From Verrucomicrobiota bacterium (GTDB taxonomy: Bacteria; Verrucomicrobiota; Verrucomicrobiia; Opitutales; Opitutaceae), in NCBI GenBank assembly GCA_016235555.1, contig JACRKC010000053.1, positions 1 to 33,380 on the forward strand: a DNA stretch of 33,380 nucleotides, written 5' to 3'. Below, piece after piece: positions 22,905-31,995 of this stretch; within the stretch, counting starts at the first letter, position 1; the number at the start of each line of letters is the position of its first letter. The position numbers and the translations under genes were made by a program. The notes under the pieces are model-generated. The model was not told the DNA's origin, made no database searches, and saw only the letters and a list, made by a program, of their open reading frames with translations.

Positions 22905-24428
22905 ATGAAAATCCGCCTCGTCTCCGTTTTTGTTTTGCTCGCCGGTCTCGTCTTCGCGCAACGCCCGGCACCGCTCTATCCCGACGCCACGCCGGTCATC
23001 GCGCCCGATGACCTCCGCAAAGTCACGTTGCCCAATACAACGATTGAGACGGTGAGCGTCGAGGAGAAGGAGGGGTTCGTGCGGGTGACCGCCAGCGTGA
23101 CGCATCCGCCGGCGAGCGACCGCGTGAAGGTGTGGGTGGCGTTGCCGCTGAAAAACTGGAACGGCCGCTTCATGGGCATGGGCGGCGGCGGCTTCGTGAC
23201 GGGACGTCCGGAAGGGCTGCGCGGGCCGGCGGCGCAAGGTTTTGCCGCGGCCTCGACGGATGGCGGGCACGACGGAGGCAGCGGAAATTTCGCGTTGAAC
23301 GCGAGCGGGCGGCTGAATTGGCAGGAGATTCGCGACTTCGCCTACCTCGGCATTCACGAAATGACGGTGGTTGGGAAGGCGCTGACGAAGGCCTTTTACG
23401 GCCAGCCGGCGCGCTACGCCTATTTCATCGGCAGCTCCACCGGCGGCCGCCAGGGCTTGATGGCGGCCCAACGCTTTCCGGACGACTACGACGGCATTTT
23501 TTCCGGCTGCCCGGCGATCAACTGGGCGAAGATGGTGCCGGCCACGCTCTGGCCGCAGGTGGTGATGGCCGAGGCGAAACACCTCGTCTCCAAGGCCAAG
23601 CTCGAGGCCGTGACCGCCGCCGCCATCGCCGCGTGCGATGCCGCTGATGGTGTGACGGACGGCGTGATCGACGATCCGCTCCGCTGCACGTGGGATCCGA
23701 AGGCGTTTGTGGGGACGATGGTCGGCGACAGTGCTTTTTCAGAGGCGGATGCCGGCGTCGTGCGCGAGATCTGGGCGGGGCCGCGCGGTCATCGCGGACG
23801 TTTCCTGTGGCACGGCCTCACGCGCGGCTCGAATCTCGTGGCGACCGGGGGCAGCGACGGGACGCCGCTTGTCGCCAAGCCCTTCGGCATCGCGGTGGAC
23901 TGGTATCGCTACTTTCTCGTGCTGAGCCCGGGCTTCGACGGCACCAGCGTCACGCGCGGTGAATTCGAGTTGTGCTTCAACCAGTCGGTGGAGCAGTTCG
24001 CGCCGGTGTTCAGCGCGGACAATCCGGACCTGACGCGCTTCCGCGATCGCGGCGGCAAAGTGATCATCACGCACGGCCTCGCGGATCAGCTCATCCCGCC
24101 GCAGGGATCGATCGAGTATTACGAGAAGGTGCAGAAGCGCATGGGCGGAGCGGACAAGGCGGCGGAGTTTGCCCGGCTCTTCCTCGTGCCGGGCGTCGAT
24201 CACGGCTTCCGCGGCGCGGGTCCGACACCGCAGGGAACCCAGGCCGCGCTGATCCGCTGGGTCGAGGAGGGCAAGGCACCCGACCGGCTGCCCGGCGAAG
24301 TGAAGGACAAGGACGGCAAGGTGCTGCGCACGCGGCCGCTGTTTCCCTATCCGCAGTTCGCGAAATATTCGGGCACGGGCAGCACCGACGATGCGGCCAA
24401 CTTCGTGGCGGCGACGCCGGTGAAATGA
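22905..24428 (+). CDS. Exported tannase/feruloyl esterase family protein
   Basis: A 507-aa alpha/beta hydrolase of the tannase/feruloyl-esterase family, which hydrolyses aromatic esters such as gallate or ferulate attached to sugars. The ATG at 22905 starts a signal peptide (MKIRLVSVFVLLAGLVFAQR). The nucleophile elbow is G176-S-S178-T-G-G, with Asp394 in THGLADQLIPP and His433 in VPGVDHGFRG completing the triad. CDAADGVTDGVIDDPLRC is the usual lid and calcium-site region. In characterised members the residues next to the catalytic Ser and His are cysteines that form a disulfide (GCSTGG and HC). Here both are lost, as Ser177 and Gly434. It follows the sulfatase in the same direction, separated by a repeat-filled gap of 340 bases. 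Confidence 0.9.
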   Translation: MKIRLVSVFVLLAGLVFAQRPAPLYPDATPVIAPDDLRKVTLPNTTIETVSVEEKEGFVRVTASVTHPPASDRVKVWVALPLKNWNGRFMGMGGGGFVTGRPEGLRGPAAQGFAAASTDGGHDGGSGNFALNASGRLNWQEIRDFAYLGIHEMTVVGKALTKAFYGQPARYAYFIGSSTGGRQGLMAAQRFPDDYDGIFSGCPAINWAKMVPATLWPQVVMAEAKHLVSKAKLEAVTAAAIAACDAADGVTDGVIDDPLRCTWDPKAFVGTMVGDSAFSEADAGVVREIWAGPRGHRGRFLWHGLTRGSNLVATGGSDGTPLVAKPFGIAVDWYRYFLVLSPGFDGTSVTRGEFELCFNQSVEQFAPVFSADNPDLTRFRDRGGKVIITHGLADQLIPPQGSIEYYEKVQKRMGGADKAAEFARLFLVPGVDHGFRGAGPTPQGTQAALIRWVEEGKAPDRLPGEVKDKDGKVLRTRPLFPYPQFAKYSGTGSTDDAANFVAATPVK

Positions 24429-24522
24429 GTTTCCGCGCCCGAAAGATCGGTGCGGAAGTGGGAGTGTCAGTGGAGCGGTGCGTGGTGCGAAGCGCCGCGC
24501 ACCGTGGTGGGCGTGGGCAAGG

Positions 24523-24603
24523 GTAGGGACGGCTCTCCGAGCCGTCCGTCGTGGAAACGCGGTGCGTCGATGCGACGCGGACGCCTCGGAGAGGCGTCCC
24601 TAC
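24523..24603. repeat. Palindromic element between convergent genes
   Basis: Arms 24523-24548 (gtagggacggctctccgagc onward) and 24578-24603 (ending gaggcgtccctac) form an imperfect 26-bp inverted repeat, each arm itself holding a small hairpin. It ends one base before the stop codon of the acid-sugar kinase gene and may serve as a two-way terminator. Confidence 0.8.
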
Positions 24604-24604
24604 C

Positions 24605-25813
24605 TCATTCCTGTATGTCGACGCCGCTGCGGTGGACGGCGACGGCCTCCCAGAGCGACTCGGGCCAGGCGTAGCTGCCGGGCTTCATCGTGACCAGCAG
24701 GTCGGGCGCGGTGGCCGGACGGAGCGAGACGACGCCTTGGGCCCACTCGTGCACGACGGTCAGGCGGGTCCATTGGAGTGTCGCGAGAATCTCCGCCGCC
24801 GTCGCACCGCCCTCGATCATGAGGTGGCGGAACGCGCCACGTTCGGCGGCGGCGGCGACGAGGTTCGCGAGCGCGCGACGAAGGCGGGCGGGTGCCGCTG
24901 GATCGGCGGAGCGCCGGGCCGGCGGACCGATCGCCACGACGGGTCGGCGGGCAAGCGCCGCCAGCACGTCGTCGAGCGACGGCAGTTCGAGCAGGTCGGT
25001 CGGACGGTGCGGGGCCGCCAGCGAACCGCACACGTGCAGCGTGGGCCGAACCGGTGCGACCGGCCGCGACGGCGGATCGCCGCAACCGATCTGCTGGTGG
25101 AGCACGGCCGCAAAAAATTCGCCGCCGCCAGCCGGAAGGGTATCGGCGTCGAGCCGCGTCGCCCAGGCCGCCACGTCCGCCGAGGTCGCGGCCTCGCCGA
25201 CGATCACGCCGGAGTCGGGCAGTGCCGAACCGGGCGGGAGGACGTGAATGGGGCAGTCGGGGTTTTCGAGGTGGAGCGCGTTGACCTCAACGCGCTGGGG
25301 CGAGTCGACTGGCAGAGAAGACAAGCGCGTTGAGGGCAACGCGCTCCACCTCAGCAGATCGGCGACGCGTGCCCTGCGGGCGGGGTGATGCGGATCGCGG
25401 GCGAAGGCGGTTTCGTTGAGCGGGACGCCGCCGATGTAATAGCGGCCGTCACGGATGGTGCGGCCAAGGCCGGGATTGCAGGGCACGAAGAGCACACGCT
25501 TCCGGCCGAGCGCGGCGGCGAGCGCGGTGAGTTCAGCCAGCACGGGGCCGCGGAGGACGGAATCGGTTTTCTTGTAGATCAACCGCCAGGGAATCGAAGC
25601 GGCGCCGGCGGCGGCCGCCGCGACGGTGCGCGCAGCTTCCGCGGGCGGCAGCAGGCGGGTGTCGGTGTCGAGGGCGAGAAGGTCGGTCGCATCGAGTTCG
25701 TCGATGCGCGTAGCGACCTGCGAGCGCCAGCCGGCGCGATGCCCGATCGCTGCGATCTCGGCGGCGCCGGTGAGGTCGTCGGCGAGGGCGAGCACGGAGG
25801 CGGAACGGGACAT
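24605..25813 (-). CDS. Four-carbon acid-sugar kinase family protein (DUF1537 type)
   Basis: A 402-aa cytoplasmic kinase of the family that phosphorylates D-threonate, D-erythronate and 3-oxo-tetronates. The N-terminal domain has LALADDLTGAAEIAAIGHRA (about residues 8-27), IYKKTDSVLRGPVLAEL (the conserved K-DS-LRG-E substrate site) and FVPCNPGLGRTIRDGRYYI. The C-terminal nucleotide-binding domain has LMIEGGATAAEILATL and VTMKPGSYAWPESLWEAV. Residues about 154-182 (ALPSTRLSSLPVDSPQRVEV and neighbours) are encoded by an A-type palindromic repeat read in frame, in the linker before the C-terminal domain. The usual partner genes (class II aldolase, isomerase, PdxA2) are absent nearby. It could process a C4 acid from sugar breakdown, but that is inference. 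Confidence 0.85.
   Translation of the reverse strand: MSRSASVLALADDLTGAAEIAAIGHRAGWRSQVATRIDELDATDLLALDTDTRLLPPAEAARTVAAAAAGAASIPWRLIYKKTDSVLRGPVLAELTALAAALGRKRVLFVPCNPGLGRTIRDGRYYIGGVPLNETAFARDPHHPARRARVADLLRWSALPSTRLSSLPVDSPQRVEVNALHLENPDCPIHVLPPGSALPDSGVIVGEAATSADVAAWATRLDADTLPAGGGEFFAAVLHQQIGCGDPPSRPVAPVRPTLHVCGSLAAPHRPTDLLELPSLDDVLAALARRPVVAIGPPARRSADPAAPARLRRALANLVAAAAERGAFRHLMIEGGATAAEILATLQWTRLTVVHEWAQGVVSLRPATAPDLLVTMKPGSYAWPESLWEAVAVHRSGVDIQE
25268..25352. repeat. A-type palindromic element inside the kinase gene
   Basis: Arms of 29 bp (25268-25296 and 25324-25352) differ at one position. The left arm begins gaggtggagcgcgttgacct. It is the same element as the intergenic copies at 15779 and 31872. 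It is translated without a stop within the kinase gene. Confidence 0.92.
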
Positions 25814-25840
25814 CGCGGCGATTCAGCGCGGCCGGCCCGG

Positions 25841-25876
25841 AAAAAACAAGACCCGGCGCGCAGGGCGCCGGGTCTT
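25841..25876 (-). terminator. Intrinsic terminator of the second TonB receptor gene
   Basis: A perfect 12-bp stem, aagacccggcgc (25848-25859) with gcgccgggtctt (25865-25876), around a 5-nt loop. On the minus strand it is followed by GTTTTTT. It lies 30 bases past the receptor stop codon and before the start of the kinase gene, so the two minus-strand genes are probably separate transcripts. Confidence 0.85.
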
Positions 25877-25905
25877 GGAAAAGGTGAATCTGGACGGCCG
25901 ATCGA

Positions 25906-28900
25906 TCAGAACTGGCCGGTGACACCGAACTTCACGGAGCGCGGAACAATCCATTCGGACCGCGGCCGGGAGGCGTCGAAGATGTATTCGCGCGGGCCTT
26001 GTTCTGTGACGTTGTTCACATTCACGAATAGGGTTGTATCGCGCACGATCCGGTAGGACAGGCCGACGTTCATGCGGGTCCAAGGCTCGCGGAACCGGTT
26101 GCCGGCGGGCGCCGTAGCACTGAATACTACGGGATACCGGCCGGTGTAGTTCACGTCGAAAGACGCGCCGAACTTGTTGTAGGTGTAGTTCAGGCCGAGG
26201 TTCGCGGCGCGCGGTGTGAAACCGGGCACCTGCCCGCTGCTAAGGTAGGTGTTGACGTTCACCGCCGTGCCGGGCGCGACGACATTCCCGAAGGTCTCGA
26301 GGTAGGTGTAATTGCCGCGGACGGTCAGTCCCTTCAGCGCGCCGGGCAAAAACGTGAGGCGTTGGCGGAAGTCGAACTCGATGCCGCGCAGCGATGCGCT
26401 GCCGGCGTTCGACGCCTGGATGATCTCATAATTTTCGTAGAGGCCATCGAAGCCGTTGTCGGGGCCTTGGGCCACCCGGACGCCGGAACGGGCCGAACTC
26501 GTGATGTAGTCGGTGATGCGTTTGTAATACCACCCGACGGAAACCATGCCCGTGCTCGCGTAGTAATACTCCAGCTTGAGATCGACGTTTCTCGCCATCT
26601 GCGGCTTCAACGATGCGTTCCCGATCGTGACGGTTTGAGCCGTGTCGTTGAAGCTCGGCGTGGGCACCATTTCCTGGCGCCGCGGGCGGCCGTAGCTCGT
26701 CGACCAGCTGCCGCGGGCCTTGAGACTGGCGGTCAGGTCGTAAGCGACATGCATGCTCGGGAACCACTTGGCATAGGTGCCATCGCGCGACTGACGGCCG
26801 TAGTCCAGCGCCGCCCGTTTGAAATGGTCCGGTTCCGCGGCGATGGCCGTGGTGCGGGCGCGGTAATAAGTGAAGACTTCCGTGTTCACCCACTCGCGGC
26901 GCAGGCCGGCCAGCAGATTGAGGCGGCCGAGCTTCGTTTGGCCCTGCAGGTAGGCGGCGTCGACGCCTTCCTCCATGATGTAGCGGCCGGTGTATTGCTG
27001 CGTCGCGGTGAAGTTCACGTCTTCATACCACAGCGCCGTGTTGTTCAAAGTCGTGCTGATATAGGCTGGGTCGAGGACCGGCAGGCGCTGGCCGCCGTTT
27101 TGCGCCTCGAAATCAGTCAGCGGCATCAATCCGCCCGCCGGCAGCACCGTGCCCGGGATTTGATACCAGCGGCGGCCAAAGACGTTCCGGCCGTTCACCC
27201 GCCGGTTCACCGTGTCGAGGCCGGCCTTCAACGTAACCGGAACGCGTGTTTCGAGGTTGTAGGTGGCGTTGACGTTGGCGGAGACCTCGTTCGTGTCGGT
27301 GATGAAATCGCGCTTATTGAACACCGAAGAAGTCGTCGGCACGGGTTGCGTGGCCGAAATGCTGCCGGTGTAGAATGGCGTGTAGCTGCGGATATCCGAT
27401 ACGCTCGGTCCGGCCGTCTGCGTGAACACACGCCCGTCACGATTGGTCTTGTCGAGCACGAACCCGATGGGATCGCGCGTGCGGATGTTCACGGTGCCGT
27501 CTTCGCGTTCGCGGCCGGCGCCCGACTCCCAGTGCGTGTTGCTCCAGCGGTAGGCATGGTCGACTTTGAGCCGGCCCCAGTTGTGTTCGAACATCAGCGT
27601 TCCGGTCGGGTTCTTGCTCGTGAACGAATAGCGCTGGGGATTCATCTGCATTTGGGCGGCGCCGGCGGCAGTGGTGACGCCGTTTGCCGTGACGTTCGTG
27701 ACCGTCGGCCGGAACTCGATGCGATCCGCCGTGTAACCGGCGACGATCGCGCCGTTGGGATTGGTCGCGGCGTCGTAGACTGTCAGGTTCGCGTTCGCGA
27801 ATGGATGCATCGCCGTGTAGTGAAAGAACGGCTCCGATCCGGCGTTGTAGAGGAACCGCAACGAGACACGGGTCGAGGGCGACCACTGGTAGTCAGCGCG
27901 AGCGCTGATCGCGCTGAGGAAGCGGTCGTTGAGGCCTGACTGCTTGGTGTAGTCGCGCAACTGGGCCACGGGATTCGTGGTCGTCTCGTAGAGGAGCACA
28001 TCCCACGCGTGCGGATTGAGGACCTCTTGATAGTCTGCCGAGAGCGAGATGCCGAGGTTGCGGTTTCCGCCCAACACGTCGAAGCGCTCGGTATAGTCGA
28101 AGTGAAAATCCGGCCGCAGCGGGCGCTCGGCGACGGCGAAATTACGTTCCGACCACGGAGGGAACCAGCGTCCGCTCACGGTGTAGCCCGCGCGGCGCTT
28201 CTGCGACATGCCGAGCGGCGAACGCGTCCGAAGGTTGAGCTGGCCGCCGAGGGAATCCGCCCGCTTGTCCGGAGTCTGGCCGGCGATGACTTCGATGGAT
28301 TCGTAGCTGCCACCGGAAAACGAGTGGAGCGTCGCCGAGCGACCATCGCCGCCGACGCCGGTCGATGACATGCCGTCGATGTTCAGCCGCGTGTAGGCGG
28401 AAGGCTGGCCGCGGATGCTGACGTTGTTGATGAGATTGTCCTCATCGGTGGTGAACGTGATTCCCGGCAGGCGCGTCGCAAGTTCGCCGATGTTCTGCGT
28501 CGGCAGGATGCCCCACTCATCGAAGGCGATTACGTTCTTCGGATTCGGCGCATTGCGTTGCTCGGTTATCGCGAGCGCCTGGCCTTCCTTGACGGATTCG
28601 ACTGTGAAAGCCGCCATGACGATGGTGTCGGAGGATTCGAGCGCGGCGTCGGCTGAGGCGCGACCACCGGGTGTCACACTGACTTTTTGCGTCGTGTCCT
28701 TGAACCCGCTGTAGCTGATCACCAGATCGTGGGCGCCGGACGGCACACCCGGAATCAGGAAGCTGCCCGCTTCGTCGGTGAGCGCGGAGCGGTTGAGCGA
28801 AGGAATGGTCACGGTGGCGCCTTGGAGCGCGTTGCGGGTGGCCTTCGAGGTCACGGTGCCGGCGACGCTGCCGGTGCCCGCATCGGCGGCCCGGAGCGCG

Positions 28901-28995
28901 AGGCCGGCCAGCGTGGCGGCGGCAAGCAGGCCCATTGCTGTCCGCAGCAACCGGCCAAACAAACGAAGATGATTACATCCGTTGGAGTAGTTCAT
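25906..28995 (-). CDS. TonB-dependent receptor with N-terminal carboxypeptidase-regulatory-like domain
   Basis: A 1029-aa outer-membrane receptor. The ATG at 28995 is preferred over a TTG nine codons upstream. A signal region (LLRTAMGLLAAATLAGLALR) is followed by a carboxypeptidase-regulatory-like domain (GSVAGTVTSKATRNALQGAT to about residue 110). Next come the lead-in DTIVMAAFTVESVKEGQ and the plug (IGELATRLPGITFT, VSIRGQPSAYTRLNIDGMSS, YESIEVIAGQTPDKRADSLG). The barrel ends in VPRSVKFGVTGQF with the terminal Phe typical of outer-membrane proteins. The plug style resembles the Xanthomonas/Caulobacter-type receptors also common in Opitutaceae. Its ligand is unknown; nearby esterase and sulfatase genes suggest a carbohydrate. 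A strong terminator follows it. Confidence 0.94.
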   Translation of the reverse strand: MNYSNGCNHLRLFGRLLRTAMGLLAAATLAGLALRAADAGTGSVAGTVTSKATRNALQGATVTIPSLNRSALTDEAGSFLIPGVPSGAHDLVISYSGFKDTTQKVSVTPGGRASADAALESSDTIVMAAFTVESVKEGQALAITEQRNAPNPKNVIAFDEWGILPTQNIGELATRLPGITFTTDEDNLINNVSIRGQPSAYTRLNIDGMSSTGVGGDGRSATLHSFSGGSYESIEVIAGQTPDKRADSLGGQLNLRTRSPLGMSQKRRAGYTVSGRWFPPWSERNFAVAERPLRPDFHFDYTERFDVLGGNRNLGISLSADYQEVLNPHAWDVLLYETTTNPVAQLRDYTKQSGLNDRFLSAISARADYQWSPSTRVSLRFLYNAGSEPFFHYTAMHPFANANLTVYDAATNPNGAIVAGYTADRIEFRPTVTNVTANGVTTAAGAAQMQMNPQRYSFTSKNPTGTLMFEHNWGRLKVDHAYRWSNTHWESGAGREREDGTVNIRTRDPIGFVLDKTNRDGRVFTQTAGPSVSDIRSYTPFYTGSISATQPVPTTSSVFNKRDFITDTNEVSANVNATYNLETRVPVTLKAGLDTVNRRVNGRNVFGRRWYQIPGTVLPAGGLMPLTDFEAQNGGQRLPVLDPAYISTTLNNTALWYEDVNFTATQQYTGRYIMEEGVDAAYLQGQTKLGRLNLLAGLRREWVNTEVFTYYRARTTAIAAEPDHFKRAALDYGRQSRDGTYAKWFPSMHVAYDLTASLKARGSWSTSYGRPRRQEMVPTPSFNDTAQTVTIGNASLKPQMARNVDLKLEYYYASTGMVSVGWYYKRITDYITSSARSGVRVAQGPDNGFDGLYENYEIIQASNAGSASLRGIEFDFRQRLTFLPGALKGLTVRGNYTYLETFGNVVAPGTAVNVNTYLSSGQVPGFTPRAANLGLNYTYNKFGASFDVNYTGRYPVVFSATAPAGNRFREPWTRMNVGLSYRIVRDTTLFVNVNNVTEQGPREYIFDASRPRSEWIVPRSVKFGVTGQF

Positions 28996-29121
28996 GGCTA
29001 TGTGGGTTAGGAGGCGGCACAAAACCTCAGCGCCGCCGACGGTATTGGTGTAGAGGTCGATTGGTTATGACAAAACCCGTTTGGCCACTGCAAGCCGAAG
29101 CTTGGGAGCCAAACCGGTTCA
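28996..29121. other. Divergent intergenic region without a clear promoter
   Basis: This region and the C-type element beside it separate the TonB receptor (-) from the cytochrome gene (+). Promoters for the receptor should lie here. A TTGTCA motif occurs on the minus strand, but no convincing -10 box at normal spacing was found. Confidence 0.4.
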
Positions 29122-29237
29122 GGGCGCCTCTCTGTTTCTTGCAGTCCGGAGAGAGCGACGGAGCGGCGGTTTTCAACCGCCGGGTTCGGGCGCTTGGAAA
29201 AGCGCCCCTCCGCAGGGCGAGAAAGTGAGATGCGCCC
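29122..29237. mobile_element. C-type element, inverted orientation
   Basis: A 116-bp copy whose core is the reverse complement of that at 10844-10959. Ends are gggcgcctctctgtttctt (left) and gagaaagtgagatgcgccc (right). The flanks (accggttca, aacgtccac) show no duplication. It lies in a divergent promoter region, 63 bases before the cytochrome gene start. Confidence 0.8.
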
Positions 29238-29300
29238 AACGTCCACCCGGCAGCGCAAACGCGATTGCCGCGGGCCGGGGAACTTCGCGAGCATGGTGCC

Positions 29301-31871
29301 ATGCTTCTTTTTCTTCGCGTCGTGATTTGGAGCGCGGTCTCGTCGTTGCTGGCGGCCGGCGCTCTCGCGCAGATCGGCGACAAACTCGACAAACCCGGCG
29401 AGGTGCAAAAGTCCATCGTCCCCGTCGAGCTCATCCCGCCGGCACCGGTGCTGGCACCGGCCGAGGCGCTGAAGTCGTTCCGGCTCGCCCCGGGCATCCG
29501 CCTCGAGCTCGTCGCCGCCGAGCCGCTGGTGCAGGACCCGGTCGCGATCACGTTCGGGCCGGACGGGAGATGTTGGGTGGCGGAGTTCCGCGGCTACATG
29601 AACGATTTCGAGGGCAGCAACGAAGACGCACGCATCGGCCGCATCGTGGTGCTCACCGACACCAACGGCGACGGAGTCTACGACAAGAGCGACGTGTTTC
29701 TCGACAAGCTCATCCTTCCGCGCGCGCTGCTGCTGGTCGGTGACGGGTTGCTGGTGGGCGCGCCGCCGTATCTGAAGTTCTGGCGCGACACCGACGGCGA
29801 CGGCAAGGCCGACCTCGACGTCGATGTCGCGTCGGACTTCGGCGTGCAGACCGATCCCAAACGGCCCGAACTCGCCAACCCCGAGCGTGCGCCCAACGCA
29901 CTCCTCTGGGGCGCGGACAACTGGATCTACAGCGCGGCCTACACGAAGAAATTTCGCTATGTGCGCGGCAACTGGGAGACGTCCAACACGATGTTCCGCG
30001 GCCAGTGGGGCCTGAGCCAGGACGACTTCGGCCGGCTCTACTACAACTCCAACAGCGACCAGCTCCGCGCCGATGTGCTCCCGTCGCAGTATCCCGGCCG
30101 CAATCCCAACTATCCCCGCGCCGGAGGCGTCAACGTGCTCGTGCCCGAGAACCAGCTCGTCTGGCCGGCGCGCGTCACACCCGGCACGAACCGCGCTTAT
30201 CGCCCGGAGACGATGCGCGACGGCAAGCTCAAGGCATTCACCGCCGCGTGCGCGCCGTGGATTTTCCGCAGCAATGCGCTGGGCGCGGAGTATTACGGCA
30301 ACGCGTTCGTCTGCGAGCCGGCCGCCCATTTGATCAAGCGCAACCTCGTCACGGCCGACCACGGCACCGTGAAGGCGCGCGAGGCTTACGAGCAGCGCGA
30401 GTTCATCGCGTCGGTCGACGAGCGTTTCCGTCCCGTCAACCTCGCGACCGGCCCCGACGGCGCGCTCTACATCGTCGATTTCCACCGCGGCGTGATCGAG
30501 CATCGCATCTCGCTCACGAGTTACCTGCGCAAGCAGGCTGAGGAGCGCGACCTCATCAAGCCGCAGCACCTGGGCCGCATCTACCGCGTGGTGGCCGAGG
30601 GCGCGAAGCCCGAAAAGTTTCCGCGCCTCGATCGCATGCCGACGCAGCAGCTTGTGGCCGAGCTCTCGCACTCGAACAGTTGGCGCCGCGAGACCGCGCA
30701 GCGGCTGCTCGTCGAGCGCGCCGATCCGAACACGCACGCGCTCATGCGCGAACTCGCCATCCTCGGCGTGGTGCCCTTCGGCCGGCTGCACGCGTTGCGG
30801 GCGCTCGGCGGACTCGGCTGGCTCGATGAGGAGATGCTCACGATTGTGCTCCGCGACAAAATGCCCGAGGTGCGCGTGACCGCGATCCGGCTGTGTGAGC
30901 CATTCGTCGCCGGCCCGATGCGCGCCTCGCTGGTTCCGCGCCTCATGACCCTGTCCGGCGATCCTTCGCCCGAAGTGCAGCAACAACTCGTGCTGACCCT
31001 GACGCAAGTCGGCGATCCCGGCCTCGACGCCACGCTCGCGGGAATAGTCCGGCGGTGGGCGGAGACGAAATTCCTGACGGATGCTTTGTTCTCCGGGATC
31101 TACGATCGGGAGCTGCCGTTGCTCGAGAAGCTGCTGGCCAATCCGGAGTGGAAGGCCGTTGATCCCGGCGCGGTGGCAATCTTGCGCGGTCTGGCGAAAG
31201 GGATCGTCAACTCGCGGCGTCCCGAGCTCGTGGAACGGCTGCTGGCCGTCGCGATGTCGGTGGAGCCGGCCCGGCAAACCCTGCTGTTTGACGGCGCGGT
31301 GTCCGCGACGGCGGCGACCGCCGCGAAGCCGGTCAAGTTTCCCGCCGAGCCGAAACTGCTCGCCGGCTTCAAGGGGAGCATCGACCCGACCGTGAAGGCC
31401 GGCGCCCTGAAACTTGAGCGCCTGCTGACCTGGCCGGGCAAACCGGGTGCGAAACCCGAAGTCGTGCCGCCACCGCTCACGCCGCCGGAGCAGGCGATGT
31501 TCAATCTCGGCCGTGCGCTCTACCCCGGCGTGTGCGGCGCGTGCCATCAACCGCACGGCCGTGGTCTCGAAGGCATGGCGCCGCCGCTCGCCGAATCGGA
31601 ATGGAGCAACGGCCCCGCGAGCCGCGCGGCGCGCATCGCCCTGCACGGTGTGCGCGGCCCGATCAAAGTGGACGGCCGCACCTACACGCTCGACATGCCG
31701 CCGTTCGGCGCGCTGGGCGACGAGCAACTCGCCGCGCTGCTGACCTACATCCGCCGCGAGTGGGGCAACACCGGCACCGCCGTCTCTCCCGCCGAGGTGA
31801 AAGCCATCCGCGCCGGAGTCGGCAAACGCACCGATGCGTGGACGCAGGAGGAATTGCTGAAGGTGCCGTGA
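29301..31871 (+). CDS. PVC-type exported cytochrome c protein with beta-propeller and HEAT-like repeats
   Basis: An 856-aa exported protein of the putative membrane-bound dehydrogenase type expanded in Planctomycetes and Verrucomicrobia. The ATG at 29301 gives a signal peptide (LLFLRVVIWSAVSSLLAAGA). The propeller-like part (about residues 50-440) starts with FRLAPGIRLELVAAEPLVQD and contains DTNGDGVYDKSD and DTDGDGKADLDV, which look like calcium-binding loops. A helical HEAT-like region covers about 455-650. The C-terminal cytochrome c domain has one haem site, C745-G-A-C748-H749, with Met799 in LDMPPFGAL as likely sixth ligand. The reaction is unknown; relatives are thought to oxidise sugars or alcohols and pass electrons to the respiratory chain. 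It is convergent with the RidA-like gene. Confidence 0.93.
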   Translation: MLLFLRVVIWSAVSSLLAAGALAQIGDKLDKPGEVQKSIVPVELIPPAPVLAPAEALKSFRLAPGIRLELVAAEPLVQDPVAITFGPDGRCWVAEFRGYMNDFEGSNEDARIGRIVVLTDTNGDGVYDKSDVFLDKLILPRALLLVGDGLLVGAPPYLKFWRDTDGDGKADLDVDVASDFGVQTDPKRPELANPERAPNALLWGADNWIYSAAYTKKFRYVRGNWETSNTMFRGQWGLSQDDFGRLYYNSNSDQLRADVLPSQYPGRNPNYPRAGGVNVLVPENQLVWPARVTPGTNRAYRPETMRDGKLKAFTAACAPWIFRSNALGAEYYGNAFVCEPAAHLIKRNLVTADHGTVKAREAYEQREFIASVDERFRPVNLATGPDGALYIVDFHRGVIEHRISLTSYLRKQAEERDLIKPQHLGRIYRVVAEGAKPEKFPRLDRMPTQQLVAELSHSNSWRRETAQRLLVERADPNTHALMRELAILGVVPFGRLHALRALGGLGWLDEEMLTIVLRDKMPEVRVTAIRLCEPFVAGPMRASLVPRLMTLSGDPSPEVQQQLVLTLTQVGDPGLDATLAGIVRRWAETKFLTDALFSGIYDRELPLLEKLLANPEWKAVDPGAVAILRGLAKGIVNSRRPELVERLLAVAMSVEPARQTLLFDGAVSATAATAAKPVKFPAEPKLLAGFKGSIDPTVKAGALKLERLLTWPGKPGAKPEVVPPPLTPPEQAMFNLGRALYPGVCGACHQPHGRGLEGMAPPLAESEWSNGPASRAARIALHGVRGPIKVDGRTYTLDMPPFGALGDEQLAALLTYIRREWGNTGTAVSPAEVKAIRAGVGKRTDAWTQEELLKVP

Positions 31872-31987
31872 AGGTGGAGCGCGTTGCCCCAACGCGCTTT
31901 TTGTGGGAGGGGCTTTACGCCCCGATGAGTCGCGGGTAAACCCGCTCCCCCAAAAAAAACAGCGCGTTGAGGTCAACGCGCTCCACC
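31872..31987. repeat. A-type palindrome with an E-like hairpin in its loop
   Basis: The arms 31872-31898 (aggtggagcgcgttgcccc onward) and 31961-31987 are the A-type arms. The loop is 62 nt instead of 27 and holds a second inverted pair, gtgggaggggctttacgcccc against cgcgggtaaacccgctccccc, similar to the unit at 5732-5800. It fills the gap between two convergent genes and may act as a two-way terminator. Confidence 0.85.
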
Positions 31988-31995
31988 CACTGTCC

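Noticed and set aside
25814-25905. A shared operon of the second TonB receptor and the acid-sugar kinase.
   Set aside because: A strong intrinsic terminator at 25841-25876 separates them on the minus strand.
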